A DNA stretch of 64,000 bases from Dirofilaria immitis (Eukaryota > Nematoda > Chromadorea > Rhabditida > Onchocercidae): contig JAKNDB010000076.1 of the NCBI GenBank assembly GCA_024305405.1, forward strand, positions 864,501-928,500, read 5' to 3'. The notes below the pieces were generated by a model. That model searched no databases. It saw only the letters and a list, made by a program, of their open reading frames with translations, and was not told the origin of the DNA. Each line of letters opens with the position of its first letter. Within the stretch, counting starts at the first letter, position 1. Below, in pieces: positions 11,538-23,438 of this stretch. Position numbers and translations under genes: made by a program.

Positions 11538-13841
11538 TCTCTTTGCTTCTATCTTAAAGTATTTTGAATAGTGTAAAAGTAAGAATATTGGTTCATGATT
11601 GGAAATGAAGAAATAAGATTTTTTCCTCTATATTTTTGAATAATTTTTGCAATCTAGTTTTGCCTGTAGATAAGCAATAATGTTCTTCTAGACAATCTAT
11701 TTCCAACTGTTGTGATGTTTTGGCAACAACAATAAGTTTTAATAATAGCTACTGAATGTTGCTGTCACAAAATCTAATAAAGCGAAATAATCATGCTCAT
11801 TGCATCTCATGCACAAAGTCTAGTGAATATAAATACCAGAAATTCTACTTGTTGTCGAAAATGAAGTTCTATGAGTAACATCGGAGTCTGTAGTTACATA
11901 GCAAAAGATTTGTTTCTGCGCTTGGAGTTTTATAAATTTTATTGATGTAAACATATATCCATTGCCTTAATTTCTGCTATATAGGTTTTGTTTGATTCTC
12001 TCTAACCGTTACATATTTTGAACAAAAATGATAAATATTTCACACATATAAACAGGTTAAAATCAAAATAGATCTTTTTTCTGGTCGTTTTTTTTTCAAG
12101 TAAATAATTTTAAGACTTAATATTGTAGAAAATTCAAAAAAAAATTTGGTACTCACATAAAAAGAAGTTTTCCTATTACGATATTAAACATCGGCATCTT
12201 CATCTTTTCCAGTGTGGCTTTTCAATACCTAAATCTTTCATAGAAAATTACTTTTTGCAGCTTTCTTATCCTTACAACGCTTTTATAGATTATACAGCCG
12301 ATGGATGTTTCATTTCCCAGAATAATTCATTAAGGCATTTTATCATCGAATATTGATATTAATCATGCTGCAAAAATATTGGTCCTAGTTCAACATTGGT
12401 CCTAGTTCGTCGTGGAGTTTTTCATCCTTGATTTTTTTCTTAAAAGTAGTAAAAACGGCTGAAATGAAGCCATTCCTTAAAGATATTATTGTCCCTTTAA
12501 TAATCCACTCATCCTCATCTGTAATGTAAATTTAATTTACTCCGAAGATCAGGTTAAATGTTAGTTTACTTCGACTAATTCGTTCGTTTTTTCTAAGATT
12601 AGGAATTTTATACGCTTCATTTCTATTTTAAAATACATCTGCATTTAACTAAGTGGTATTTTATCTTAATTAAGTTTTTGGTTCGAATATTTCCAAAAGT
12701 AAAACTAGAGTCTTCAAAAATATTTGAGCTATGCAATGGCGATTTAGTACGGGCCAGTTTATCCGTCTTGGTTGGATATTCAAATTCCATGCGAACTGCG
12801 TTTAATAGGTATATTGTCATCTTTAGCAACCTAATGAACTAAACTGACTTCATCGCAAAAATAAAAGGAATTGTTCATTAAGGGTTTAATAAATTTCCGG
12901 CAGATTTAAGTCTATTATCAATAAGAAACTTTAAGGAAGATATTCCTAAAAATTTTGATTCTTTCAAAAATGGCTTCATATTTCGATATTTTGTTTTTGA
13001 AGGTGATGATTTAACTAAAAATCACAAATATACCTAACAATATCAGATCAGGATTATTCTTAGCAATCTGAAATTTGGAAAGATAGTGCTAATGGGTGGG
13101 ATGATTGAAATTTTCGGAAGGAGAAAATCTAATGTAATGATTGCCTTCACTTTCAACCTTTTTTCCAAAATTTAATTGAATGAAATAGTAGAAGTAACGT
13201 CTGAGCAGTGATCAATAGAGTTATAAGTTTTCCAAGTTAAAATTTTAAAAGTTAGCATTAGAAAAGTTCATAATTCCCTCGAAAATTCCAAACCACTTAT
13301 AGTCTCTATGGTCTAAGCGTAATAATAAAACTTTTAACAAAAATTTCTGAAATTTGGCGCTTCCCATACTACAAATTAAAATGATGGGCGAAATTAGGAT
13401 AAGAAAAGCTTTCAATGCAATGTGGTTTTTTTTTTTTTTTAGGATATGTGACTGATTATCCCTTATGTTTGTTGTCCGTGAAACTTTCTTACCTTGTCTT
13501 TTCGAGATGACATCAATACAATCAAACATTCTAAAATACGGATTACACCTATCATACGTCTTATAAAAGTTATGCACGCTTCAGGTTGTACGATTCAGTC
13601 ACAAGCAACTTACATGATGAAAACGAAGATAAAACACGCTTTTGGTCCAAGTGATGCAATAATAGAGAATGATAGATGGATGGATGGATGGCATAGTTTG
13701 AGTATTGCACGAAAGAACTAGAATAGTGGGAAGATCGCAAATGAGGTTATTCAAGTCATGAGTTTCTCTTTATTGCACAATGTGTCTTCCCGTTCGAATT
13801 TATTTTAATATTCGTAATGCTTCCGCGGAGGACTTTATGAT
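11538..13841. other. gene-poor interval
   Basis: AT-rich. It contains a short direct tandem duplication at 12378-12410 (unit ATTGGTCCTAGTTC), a T run at 13426-13440 and a GATG/GGAT run near 13676-13692. The patch 13530-13670 reads open in two frames but no exon could be fixed; it may belong to the gene beginning at 13842. Confidence 0.4.
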
Positions 13842-14436
13842 ATGGATGGTGAAGTTTTCTGTTTGCATAAATTTCGGAAATGGATGGACGGGGAAGGGGA
13901 AGTCTTGACGCATATAGCGAAAATAAAATTAATCATGTCGTGCACCTATTTCGAGTCCGGGCCGGATACGAAGCAGATAACTTGCTTAGTAAAAGTGAAC
14001 GAGCGAAACAGAAAGGAAAACAGGTATTTTTACTATTTTTCATCGGATTTGATCAATTCTTCAGGTATCTCGTCTAATGCAGTAATACTGCAACTGGAAA
14101 AGGAATGTAAGATTATATCGTTGAATACTGGTAACGAATTTATTATTTAATTTCACTTTTTATATCTAAATCATGTGATTCGGAACAAATTTTTCAGTTG
14201 ATTGGTTTTGGTAAAAGTTTTATATACATTGTTGGAAAGCATTTTTAGTATGAAGAATTGTTTCGTTTTTGATTATTTATTCGATTTTTAGTTTTCATGT
14301 AACTACTGTATTTTAGACTTTGATACTCTCATCTTCATTCGTGGATCCAATGAAGAATCGTTTGAAGAAATTGGAATCGTATAAGAATATCCTACGAAAA
14401 GTGGGATGTTATAAACGTCACTTCTTGATTTTTTAA
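13842..14436 (+). CDS. small unidentified protein, two exons, one probable frameshift
   Basis: Exon 13842-14023 (donor CAG|GTATTT) and exon 14317-14436 (acceptor ATTTTAG, stop TAA 14434-14436) join in phase. The frame from ATG 13842 (MDGEVFCLHKFRKWMDG) must shift near the G run 13890-13893 to enter the frame that continues through SLDAYSENKINHVVHLFRVR, AGYEADNLLSKSERAKQKGK and, after the junction, PMKNRLKKLESYKNILRKVG. The product is about 100 residues, strongly basic and probably helical at its end. I do not recognise the family. The start is uncertain because upstream exons could exist at 13.53-13.67 kb. Confidence 0.45.
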
Positions 14437-16829
14437 TTTTAATTATATCAGAGAAGAAATTAAAGAAATAAAGTAATTATCCTGATTTGAATTTCCATAT
14501 AGTATCATTATTCGTATTTGTTGCTTAGAGTTTTAGTCTTTTCTAAGATGAAAGAACTCATTGATAAAACAGTCTTTTATTTCTATTAATTAATAATTTC
14601 TTTTTGATTATAGGTTTATATTAACTTCTCCAAATATTTTTTCTAATTTTTTAAAACTTCATTCCAGTTAATTTGTGCGCAACTGTTTAACTGCACATCG
14701 TCTTTTGACATGTCATTTCAATATAACATATAACCATTGAAGATTTATGAACAATTGGCACTTTATATCATGTACAAAATATTTCGATTCCGAAAATTTC
14801 TTCATAAATCATACAAAAGCATTAAGTTTTTAGTTCTAGGAGATAGCGAAATGTTTAAGCATAAGGAAAAGATTAAACTGTTGATGTAAATTTCAAAACG
14901 AATGAGATATTGAAAAATATCTCTTAGCTAGAATATGTTATAATTAAGACTAATATGTAGTTATTTCGTTTACCAAAATTCATATTATGACTTGAATAAT
15001 TGGTTGAATTTAGTTTCGTTTGCAGTTTTTAATTAAATCTAATTTTCAGCGTGATCGTATTTCTTCAAGTATCTTTTGTTACGAACAAAGAAAAACAAAT
15101 GAAGATGTTCATAAAATAAAAGAAAAAACCAAGCAGAATCTTAATAATTCGTCGAAAATTAAAGTAAATTTAATTTAATGATATTCTCAGCATAAGATAT
15201 ATAATTCAGTATGCAATATTATTGCTCTTCAGTTATTTGTCTCTTGCCTGTTGCATAGTAAACTTATATATAAGGAAAAAGTATTCTTATAGAATCAGAG
15301 TACTGTATGAATTTTTTTCAAATTCTAACATTTGAAGTTAGTTGAAAAAGAAAAATGAAACTATTTTCGAATTTCATTACAGTAAGAAATACTGGATTAA
15401 AGTAGTTCGTTAAGGTTGTATATATATGAAACAAAGAAAAAACAACTTCGGAATCAGGGAAGCGAGAAATTGTTGGAATAGTACATTTCAAGCTCTTATC
15501 ATTAATTATACGAAAAAAGATTTTTTTCAAGCTCGAAAAAAGAGCTTAAAATTTTTATTTAGTCATTCTTAATTAAAATGTCATTATTTTTAAGATTTTA
15601 CATTGTAAGGTCTGCCAGTTCAAAATCCTCGACGAAGTATAATTACGCAATCAAGCATTGTTTGTGTCTTCTAAAATACGCTAAAATATCGTCAAGTTGG
15701 AAAAACCGATTGTTCCTACAGAAATATTTTACTTTCGAAATTTTCTTATTCTGTTTTATTTTGGCTTTATTTGCATTTTTTTCCAAAGATTATTTGGCAA
15801 ATGGATGTATTGTAGCAAAAGAAAGTGCCTTTCCAAAAGCATTTTCTTTAATAGAGCAGATGTTTCCCGATTTTACTGCACTAATTATTTTTTTGTACTT
15901 GATTTATGCTTACATGTTTTCATGTAGCAGAATTAAATGTAATTACAAAAAAACTCTGGTTAACATGTTTTAATATATTCTTGTGGATTTATGCTTAATT
16001 TTTAATTGCATTTGTGGAATTACTTGAAAAAGAATATGCTGAAAATTTCTTTTAAAAAATCTTCTACGTTTTTGTTGAAGATTTTCTAATTTTCAGTCAT
16101 CAACAAAAATTATATATTGATTCATTGCAAAGCGGTTCTTCTTCAAATTTATAACCAGCTAGGTTATGAACATAAAAACAAACAGTTTTTGAAGCTAAAT
16201 GTATAGCAATTTAATATCTTTTTGTTTCTAATGCTTCATCTTCATTTAATACTATATTTTTTAATGGAAGAGGGCTAGCTTCATATGTCTCCTAATTTTA
16301 AATATTCGAAACGTTTCAGAGTTTCAGATAAAAAAATTTCACTTTTGTATCAAGAATGTATTTTCAACTAACTGTAGTCGAAATTCTTTTTGTTTCGTTT
16401 GTTCATAAGTCAGTACTCTCAACTTTGGAAATGTGTTTTAAATTTTAAATTCCTGTTGCATATGAGTGGGAAGTAATTGCTGATTGTTATTTTCCTGTCG
16501 GTGGATTAATTTAATTGATTTAAACATACGTCTATATTGATGAATCAGTAGTAGAAGTATGTAAATTCGTAATAACTGATGCCATAGATGTCTTTTTTTT
16601 AACAATTGTTACATAGTATTGTTTTTGCAGAGTTATGATTTAAAAATTTTTGGATAAAATTAATGTTATTTATTTGTGTCATTTCTGATTGTTGCATGTC
16701 GACAATTTTTTTGAACGACTAGTTATTTCAACTTCTGAGTTAGTTTTGTAATTAAAAATCATTATTTGAAAATTTTAGATCGTTGTCAGATTGAGTTCTG
16801 TTCACTATAATTTCATCCCATCTGCAGCT
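14437..16829. other. interval without a supported gene
   Basis: AT-rich. The longest open frame (15578-15973, 131 codons, hydrophobic) has no splice context or recognisable family, and a frame of this length is about what chance gives at this base composition. Confidence 0.35.
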
Positions 16830-17052
16830 ATGTTGAAACATCTTGTAAGTTTTCGAATTATTCCATATTTTACACTGAAAAGTATTTTGAAATCTAGTCA
16901 TTTTGCTCTCAGTTATCTCTATAAATAGCATTACTGTGAGGAATAGTAAAATTTTCAGGCATCATTTGGTGTCGGGGTTTATGTTGGCATTTATCTTGAT
17001 CAAAATCGTCAGGTAAATATCTTTTATTATCACTTTTTTTCAGCCAAAGTAA
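16830..17052 (+). CDS. STMP1-like short transmembrane microprotein (putative)
   Basis: Exon 16830-16844 (MLKHL, donor GTAAGT), exon 16959-17012 (acceptor ATTTTCAG, donor GTAAAT) and an exon from 17044 after TTTTTTTCAG. The first two exons give MLKHL-ASFGVGVYVGIYLDQN, which matches the start of human STMP1, a 47-residue mitochondrial inner-membrane microprotein, in its initial Met-Leu, the Gly-rich membrane helix and the YLxQN end. As written, exon 3 stops after two codons (TAA 17050-17052), giving 25 residues. Another frame of exon 3 gives a Lys/Ser-rich tail (KSAKEKSSGKDMSW, about 17075-17118) like the charged end of STMP1, so one or two small indels may again be present. A small gene model with good splice sites but short homology. 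Confidence 0.5.
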
Positions 17053-17189
17053 TGCTATCAACAGTTGATTCTTAAAAATCGGCAAAAGAAAAGTCATCTG
17101 GAAAAGATATGAGCTGGTTAAAAATATGCTTCAATGATTATATATAATTATAAACGATATAAACTATTGGAATATTTGTGATGATGTAG

Positions 17190-17470
17190 AAAACTGGGGA
17201 ACTTCTCTACTGCTGCGTCTAAGAGGATGCGCATTGAAAACAATGGGAATCAATAAAAATAAGTCGGAAAAAATATCCGAAGAAGTATGTTTCAGATCCA
17301 AGCAGTTTCTTCACCGAAGGAATTGTTTAGTCGCTTTTAGACGAGGCTGATCACTTCCTAACAGGTGTTCGTGAAGAAAGTGCGACTAATCGGGATCAAA
17401 TGCGGAAGATGGAGGATGATTTTTTAAAGACGTAGAGGACTGGTTCAAACCAAAGAAGCGTTATCCATAA
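17190..17470 (+). CDS. unidentified small charged protein, broken by several 1-base indels
   Basis: After an acceptor-like GATGATGTAG the sequence reads as one protein if four single-base changes in short runs are allowed: G run 17245-17247, T run 17290-17292, T run 17335-17338 and A run 17426-17428. Blocks seen in order are KLGNFSTAASKRMRIENNG, INKNKSEKISEE, SSPKELFSRF, DEADHFLTGVREESATNRDQ, MRKMEDDF and VEDWFKPKKRYP-stop (TAA 17468-17470). The blocks are charged, codon-like and collinear, unlike chance AT-rich frames. I do not know the family. The high indel density could be assembly error or a real pseudogene. The 5' end is not defined. Confidence 0.4.
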
Positions 17471-18474
17471 TACCATGTATTATTGTGGATATTCAAGAGT
17501 TCCTTGTAATGTTTCTAACATTCACTACCCAGAAATAAACTCAAATTCAGAGTTTGCGGAATCTTGTTTACTTTAGATTTTACCGCCCGCTCATTTCAAA
17601 CACTTATATTAATAGTTTATTGGTACCGTTGTCTGTCATTTGCAAATCATTTTTACATTTGTTGTCGAGAATAAAAAATACATAAATATTTCTAATAAAG
17701 CCGTATTGGTCGAAATTATTAGCTTCGATATGTTAGATAATGAACTCAATAAATAATAAATACTACTTTGGAGATGCAAAAGATAAAACACGAAATTCCG
17801 CATAATTTGCTGAACATTAGAATTATGAAGGAGTGTATGCAGAATGATCGTAGAAGAGAGAAAAGATATCAGCAGTACTATCGGTTGGGTTTTCAAAGCA
17901 TTTTTAATTAGTACTTTGATTTGGTGTATTTGAATATCAACGCTTCGCCTTCATTTCCGTCGTTCACGTCTGGCACAAAGACCAATGTGGCATAAAACGC
18001 GATGTATTTATTGAGCTTCTATAATGAACAATTAAATGTCCGGCTAATTCCTTCTTTACCTACTGGAAAGAACATTGAATTCGAGGGAGAAGATTTTATA
18101 TGGAATTCGGCAATCTATGGTTAATAAACAGAAGGACTAAACAAAACTGATGTTTAACGCAGATATTTCTAATATAAAGAGTATTTCGCTTATGCTTTTG
18201 TGTAATCTACTACAAAACTAGCATACTGCAATTTGAATTTCTTGACATTTTCGATCAATTTATTTGGCCAAAACTTGCAGTTATTGTTGCTGATATTCGT
18301 AAAGGAGCTTACTATGAGCTTGAGTCTAAATCTGTATTTTTGAGCTGAATTTCCAATATAAATGCTTCAAAATCCCATCGAAATTTTAAAAAGAAAAATT
18401 TATTCACTGAATAAATTTGGGAGAGTGGGGAGAGGGAGGAAGGGGATTTTTGAAGGGGCCTATTACTATTTTCG
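17471..18474. other. interval before the inverted repeat
   Basis: No gene seen. From about 18420 a G/A-rich stretch leads into the left arm of the inverted repeat; its last 30 bases show a diverged counterpart just beyond the right arm. Confidence 0.35.
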
Positions 18475-18790
18475 AGTAAATATTTCTCTATTAGCTTAAA
18501 GGGAAATTTATTGATCATTACTTCCATGTTATATGTATGTTAGAAATAAAGTGATGCGATAATCAACTTTTATCATTATCTATTGTATGGCAGAATTTAC
18601 GGATGACTTCATATCAAAACACATAGAAAAGGCTTAAGTAATAATGAAAAAGAATTCATAATAAATGATAATACTGAAGTGGAAAGATGTGATAACAATT
18701 GTGACAGTTTAATTTAGCAAAAACTATGATAGTTTAGTTAGCAATAGTTATGATCTGTTAAAGATTATCATTATTGTAGAAATATTATAA
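18475..18790 (+). repeat. left arm of a 316-bp near-perfect inverted repeat
   Basis: The arm (starting AGTAAATATTTCTCTATTAG, ending GTAGAAATATTATAA) is found reverse-complemented at 19302-19618. I saw only two differences: AAA against AAAA at the AGCTTAAAGGG site and one base in the stretch near 18660-18670. The spacer (18791-19301) has no gene. No transposase is visible. It could be a foldback or MITE-like element or a recent inverted duplication. Confidence 0.9.
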
Positions 18791-19301
18791 GTAACGATAG
18801 CATTGAAAATAGAATAGTCGATGAAATTTTATATAAAATAAGATTTCTTGTATTATTTTGAAGCCGAAAAAATTGATCTTTTCAATGTTTTGTTAAGAGA
18901 TTTTTATGTTCATTACTTTTTATTCCTCAAATTTAAAAGAGCTTCGTCCAATACTTGTTAATTCTCGTATTGATATGCCGATGAATCCATATTTTTTGCA
19001 ACTGCATTATCGGTTTTATAAATTCCTTCCCTTCAGATGCTAAAAACTTGAAGATTTTGAAGATGGAATTTCAACCCCTTCAAATTTCGTTTAAGAGAGT
19101 TGAGGATAATCATAGATGCTTATCTATATCTTTGTTAGAAATGCTTAGACACCTTCTAGATCTGTTACAACTTTTCATTTATTAAAAAGTAGTAAAGTTC
19201 GTCGAAAAACTTAGAATTAGTTGTAAGATTGTTTTATAAAATTAATATATCATCTGCAAAAGGCTGCAAAACATTTTCTGATATATTATTTTATTTGCCA
19301 T

Positions 19302-19618
19302 TTATAATATTTCTACAATAATGATAATCTTTAACAGATCATAACTATTGCTAACTAAACTATCATAGTTTTTGCTAAATTAAACTGTCACAATTGTTAT
19401 CACATCTTTCCACTTCAGTATTATCATATATTATGAATTCTTTTTCATTATTACTTAAGCCTTTTCTATGTGTTTTGATATGAAGTCATCCGTAAATTCT
19501 GCCATACAATAGATAATGATAAAAGTTGATTATCGCATCACTTTATTTCTAACATACATATAACATGGAAGTAATGATCAATAAATTTCCCTTTTAAGCT
19601 AATAGAGAAATATTTACT
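19302..19618 (-). repeat. right arm of the inverted repeat
   Basis: Reverse complement of 18475-18790, about 99 % identical by eye. Beyond 19618 the similarity drops sharply but does not vanish for about 25 bases (GGCCTAT-ACT-TTT is shared in reverse complement with 18457-18474). Confidence 0.9.
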
Positions 19619-22600
19619 GGAAAACAGTGATAGGCCTTTTCTTATAGCTATATCATTTCTTGAGTCTGGAGCTGGGAGATTTTTAATAATAGTTTCATAA
19701 CAAATTATTAAATGAAATTTTTGAAAAATTCAAACTAAAATTTGAATGAATTTGCTATTGAATCATTGAAATCAATGAAACATCAAGACTACTATTATCC
19801 ATTATGTCAAGCACATAAATGTTTTTATGACTTACTATACAATGAAGTACTGCTAATAGGAGTAAGACATTATCAAACCTTAATGAAATTTCTATCAAAT
19901 GTATCTCAATATTTTAATTTCGAGAATTTTATTTCTATAATTCTCTTTGTCTTAATCGAAACCTAATTATTAGCAATATCTAACAGTATTATATTCATTG
20001 AAGTTAGCTACTGTACTTCTAATATTACCGATATACTGTCATCATATTGTTAGAATAATCGATTTGTGACAATGGAAAAACAACAAACTTTGAATTCTTC
20101 CTTCATTTTTCAGAATGACAAAAGTTATGACATTAATGCTTTTATTTAGTAATGTATTAACTTATTATGCAAATCTATCTCTTCAACATTTGGTAAATTA
20201 ATTGACATATAAATTGTTGTACCCTAAAACTAAGTTTACATTTAATGATTAAAGTATAACATATAAATTAGCTTTTGCTTACATATTTATTTTCACATCA
20301 AAGGAAACCATACATTTGTATCACGATGTATTAACTACTCTCATCTTTATCTCCAGTTTTGTTCGTGATATACCATCCGTTTCACATCTTTTTATCCACT
20401 TAAATAGTATCAAGACATCCCTCCTCTCCCTCCTGGAGGCGATCTTCTCTTCTAGACTGACTATACAAAACCATTTCAGAGCTTCTTCGAATTAATTAAT
20501 GCTTGATTAAAAGGATTGCATTCTCATTCAACTCTCTTTTCTGTATTATTCACTAATAAATAAATATTTCGAACTTTCCACTACAAAAGATAATGTTATT
20601 ACTGCATCCAAATTTAACCCCTTCTAGACATAGGGTAAACTAACTCTCTTGAAACGAAAGAAAAATCTCTCTCCAAAGAAGATCAGTCTTTATTTTCGTA
20701 TATGACTATCTTTGGACTAAAGCTCTCCTCAACCAAATCCAAGAAATTCACAACAATCCCGATTAATGGCTCCTGAAATCAATTATCTAAAATAACCTCT
20801 TTTAATGTTGTTCTGTATTATATAGATACTATTATACTGGTTGTGCAAGAATGTAGTAGAAAAAAGAAAATGACAACATGAACGAAAAAATTTATGTTTT
20901 TAACATCATTATAGAATCTCATATATTTGTAGGACAAGAAGCATTCGATGTAGACCGATAAGTTCTTTAAATTCATTGTGATTGCTTCTGGTTGTGTTTC
21001 AACATGTCACATCTATTTGTATATGAAAATGATTTATAAACTAAAATAGGAGGATTAAGAAATAAGCTCTCATGCTTATCATTTTTTTGAAAATTTGAAT
21101 TAACTGCTTTGTCTGATTAGTTAAAAATAAATACATCGCAGTATCAGCAAAAAGCGAAATTATGAAAGAATTGTTATTACTACCCGATCTGTTAATAACT
21201 TCAAATTTATTTTAAGAAAGAATAATTCTAAAACTTAATGAGAATTATTCAAAAATATTCGATTTAAAACTTTGTGAAAACTGTTTTCTATTTTAATATC
21301 TATTTTAAGCATCTTTTATAATATTTGTTAATGGCCTATTTTAGCTAAGATGTTTTAACTGTCGCTTACAGTTAATACATCTACAGTATGTCCTTTCCTA
21401 TTTATCGGAAATAGGACTTTCTTTATGTTAAATATTTGAATAATAATATGATACATTGAATCGTTGAATTCTATGTTTGGACCGCTATTTAATGAATATT
21501 TAGAAATCTTGGAATGAAGCGAATCAATCTTAAGTTATGAATTTTGCTGAATCTTCTAAAATATCACAATAAGAAGCAATTATAATGTCATGATAAGTTT
21601 TGTTGCAGACAAGCCTAATGAGAAATCATAGAGAATAAGTGCAGCGTTTGAAAAATGATTATCGACTGTTTAATTTTTAAGAATTTGAATTATTAAGCAA
21701 CTTTTAGACTTCCATAAGTCCTATTATTTATGAAAAAAACCCAATATGCTATGCTTCACAAAATTAATCAACTGAAGTGCTTTTTCATTTATTTACTGAT
21801 TCATAAGAATCCGTGTCAAGAATTTAGATTAATCTTTCACAGATATCCATCAATGATCTATCAATGTTGCCATGTTAAGATTTGAAAATAATTGAACTAA
21901 GAGAATGTGTTTTCATTTAAATTAAATAGAAATATGCAAAATAGAATAATTGACTACGGTGGATTAATTATTCAATCAAAAATTTTTACGTTGGAAAAAG
22001 AGGCAAAAATCTTGCAGTGAGTTTAGAAGGAGACTGAGCTTCCAATCGAAATTGATTTAAGCAATTTTTGTGTCTTAAAATTCTAACGAAACTTTGGAAT
22101 TAGAGAATAATTTTGGATGAGGAAAAATCCATTTGATATAAAGAAGCTTTTCCAAAAAAGCAAAGGATAAGTTCATTTTCTTTCCATACAATTCTTTTCT
22201 AAAAACCAATTATTTTTAACTTCGAATCAATCTTAATCTTACTAGCGTTAGATAATAATTTTATAAACACTTCAAACTCATAATTTCATTTTATTGATAT
22301 GATGTTTTGTTATAAGAAAAATATATCTTTGTTCCGAGTTCCAAATTTTAAATTGGAAAACAAGCGATCTCGGAATTTGATGAAGAAAGCGGTGGATGTA
22401 GTAGCGCAGAAGCTTATTTCAATGACACGATGTTCGAGAATTTTGAAGAAATATTGTAACATTGATATGAGACAATAATATGAGACAAGAGGCAAGAATG
22501 TCTTCCGTTGATATCAACGGACAGCATTTTCTTCTGTGTTCTGGCCTAATGAAGTACGTACGGGATAACGTATAGATATTCTTGGCTAACTAATAGTCAG

Positions 22601-22750
22601 AAGATATCGCAAGCATAGGCTGAAGATTGGATATTTTATTGTTTTCTAAATGATATCAGATGGGTAGAGCAAAAAGCGAATTCTTGGATCTCAGAGATGT
22701 TAGCATAGTTTGAGAGTATTACTAATGGCTAGTTGCAGCTGCAAGTGCAT
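19619..22750. other. AT-rich interval, no supported gene
   Basis: An open frame at 19742-19966 next to the repeat (MNEFAIESLKSMKHQ...) has moderately protein-like content but no recognisable motif or splice context. Nothing else could be supported on either strand up to the trinucleotide array. Confidence 0.35.
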
Positions 22751-22754
22751 TAGC

Positions 22755-22791
<37 letters not shown>

Positions 22792-22801
22792 TAGTAGTAG
22801 T

Positions 22802-22835
<34 letters not shown>

Positions 22836-22924
22836 TAGTAGTGGTAGTAGTAGTAGTAGTGGTAGTGGTGAGTGGTAGTAGTGGTAGTAGTAGTGGTAGT
22901 GGTAGTAGTAGTAGTAGTAGTAGC

Positions 22925-22962
<38 letters not shown>

Positions 22963-23015
22963 TAGTAGTAGTAGTGGTAGTAGTAGTAGTAGTAGTAGCA
23001 GTAGTAGTAGTAGTA

Positions 23016-23051
<36 letters not shown>
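22751..23051. repeat. large (TAG)n/(TAA)n trinucleotide array
   Basis: About 265 bases of TAG/AGT triplets, interrupted by TGG and AGC variants and two single-base phase slips near 22790-22802, pass into about 35 bases of pure TAA (AAT) repeats. Long open frames here are homopolymeric (Val, Ser, Thr, Leu) on both strands and are artefacts of the repeat. It lies about 390 bp upstream of the GRDP-like start codon, so it may fall in a promoter or 5' UTR intron. Confidence 0.95.
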
Positions 23052-23087
23052 GTTATAGTAAGAGTAAAAGTGTGAGCAGACATTATT

Positions 23088-23136
23088 GCTGCTACTGCTG
23101 CTGCTGTTGCTGCCGCTGTTCTACTACTTCTGCTGC
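23088..23136. repeat. (TGC)n-rich stretch
   Basis: Imperfect TGC/CTG triplets follow the TAG/TAA array after a 35-base gap, forming one composite triplet-repeat locus. Confidence 0.85.
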
Positions 23137-23438
23137 TTTTAGGCATTAGTGCAGACTGGAAAGAAAGGCTATGTCATTATCAGAGAAAATATTCGTTGGA
23201 GAAGTGGCGAAATAGGTTCCTGAAAGGTGATAAGGAGTGTCGACGACTGCGACCGTATTTCATTTCCGTTTCCATCTTTTTTCCTTCTTCTCTCCTCCGT
23301 TTCTTTTCTTTAAGTAAATGTCGTGAAAATATCATCAGCTATCGATTTAGAAAATAAAAGAGCAAGATTGGAAAAATGTAGTGCTATGAAAATAAGACTT
23401 TTGTTTGATATGTTGGTGATCCAAATCAATGATTTTAG

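Noticed and set aside
15578..15973. 131-codon plus-strand open frame with hydrophobic stretches
   Set aside because: No recognisable motif, no splice signals, and a second frame is open over the same stretch. A run of this length is only mildly unusual at this base composition.
22700..23149. Long open frames of poly-Thr/Tyr/Leu (minus) and poly-Ser/Val/Asn (plus)
   Set aside because: They are direct translations of the TAG/TAA/TGC triplet array in every frame; there is no non-repeat coding content.
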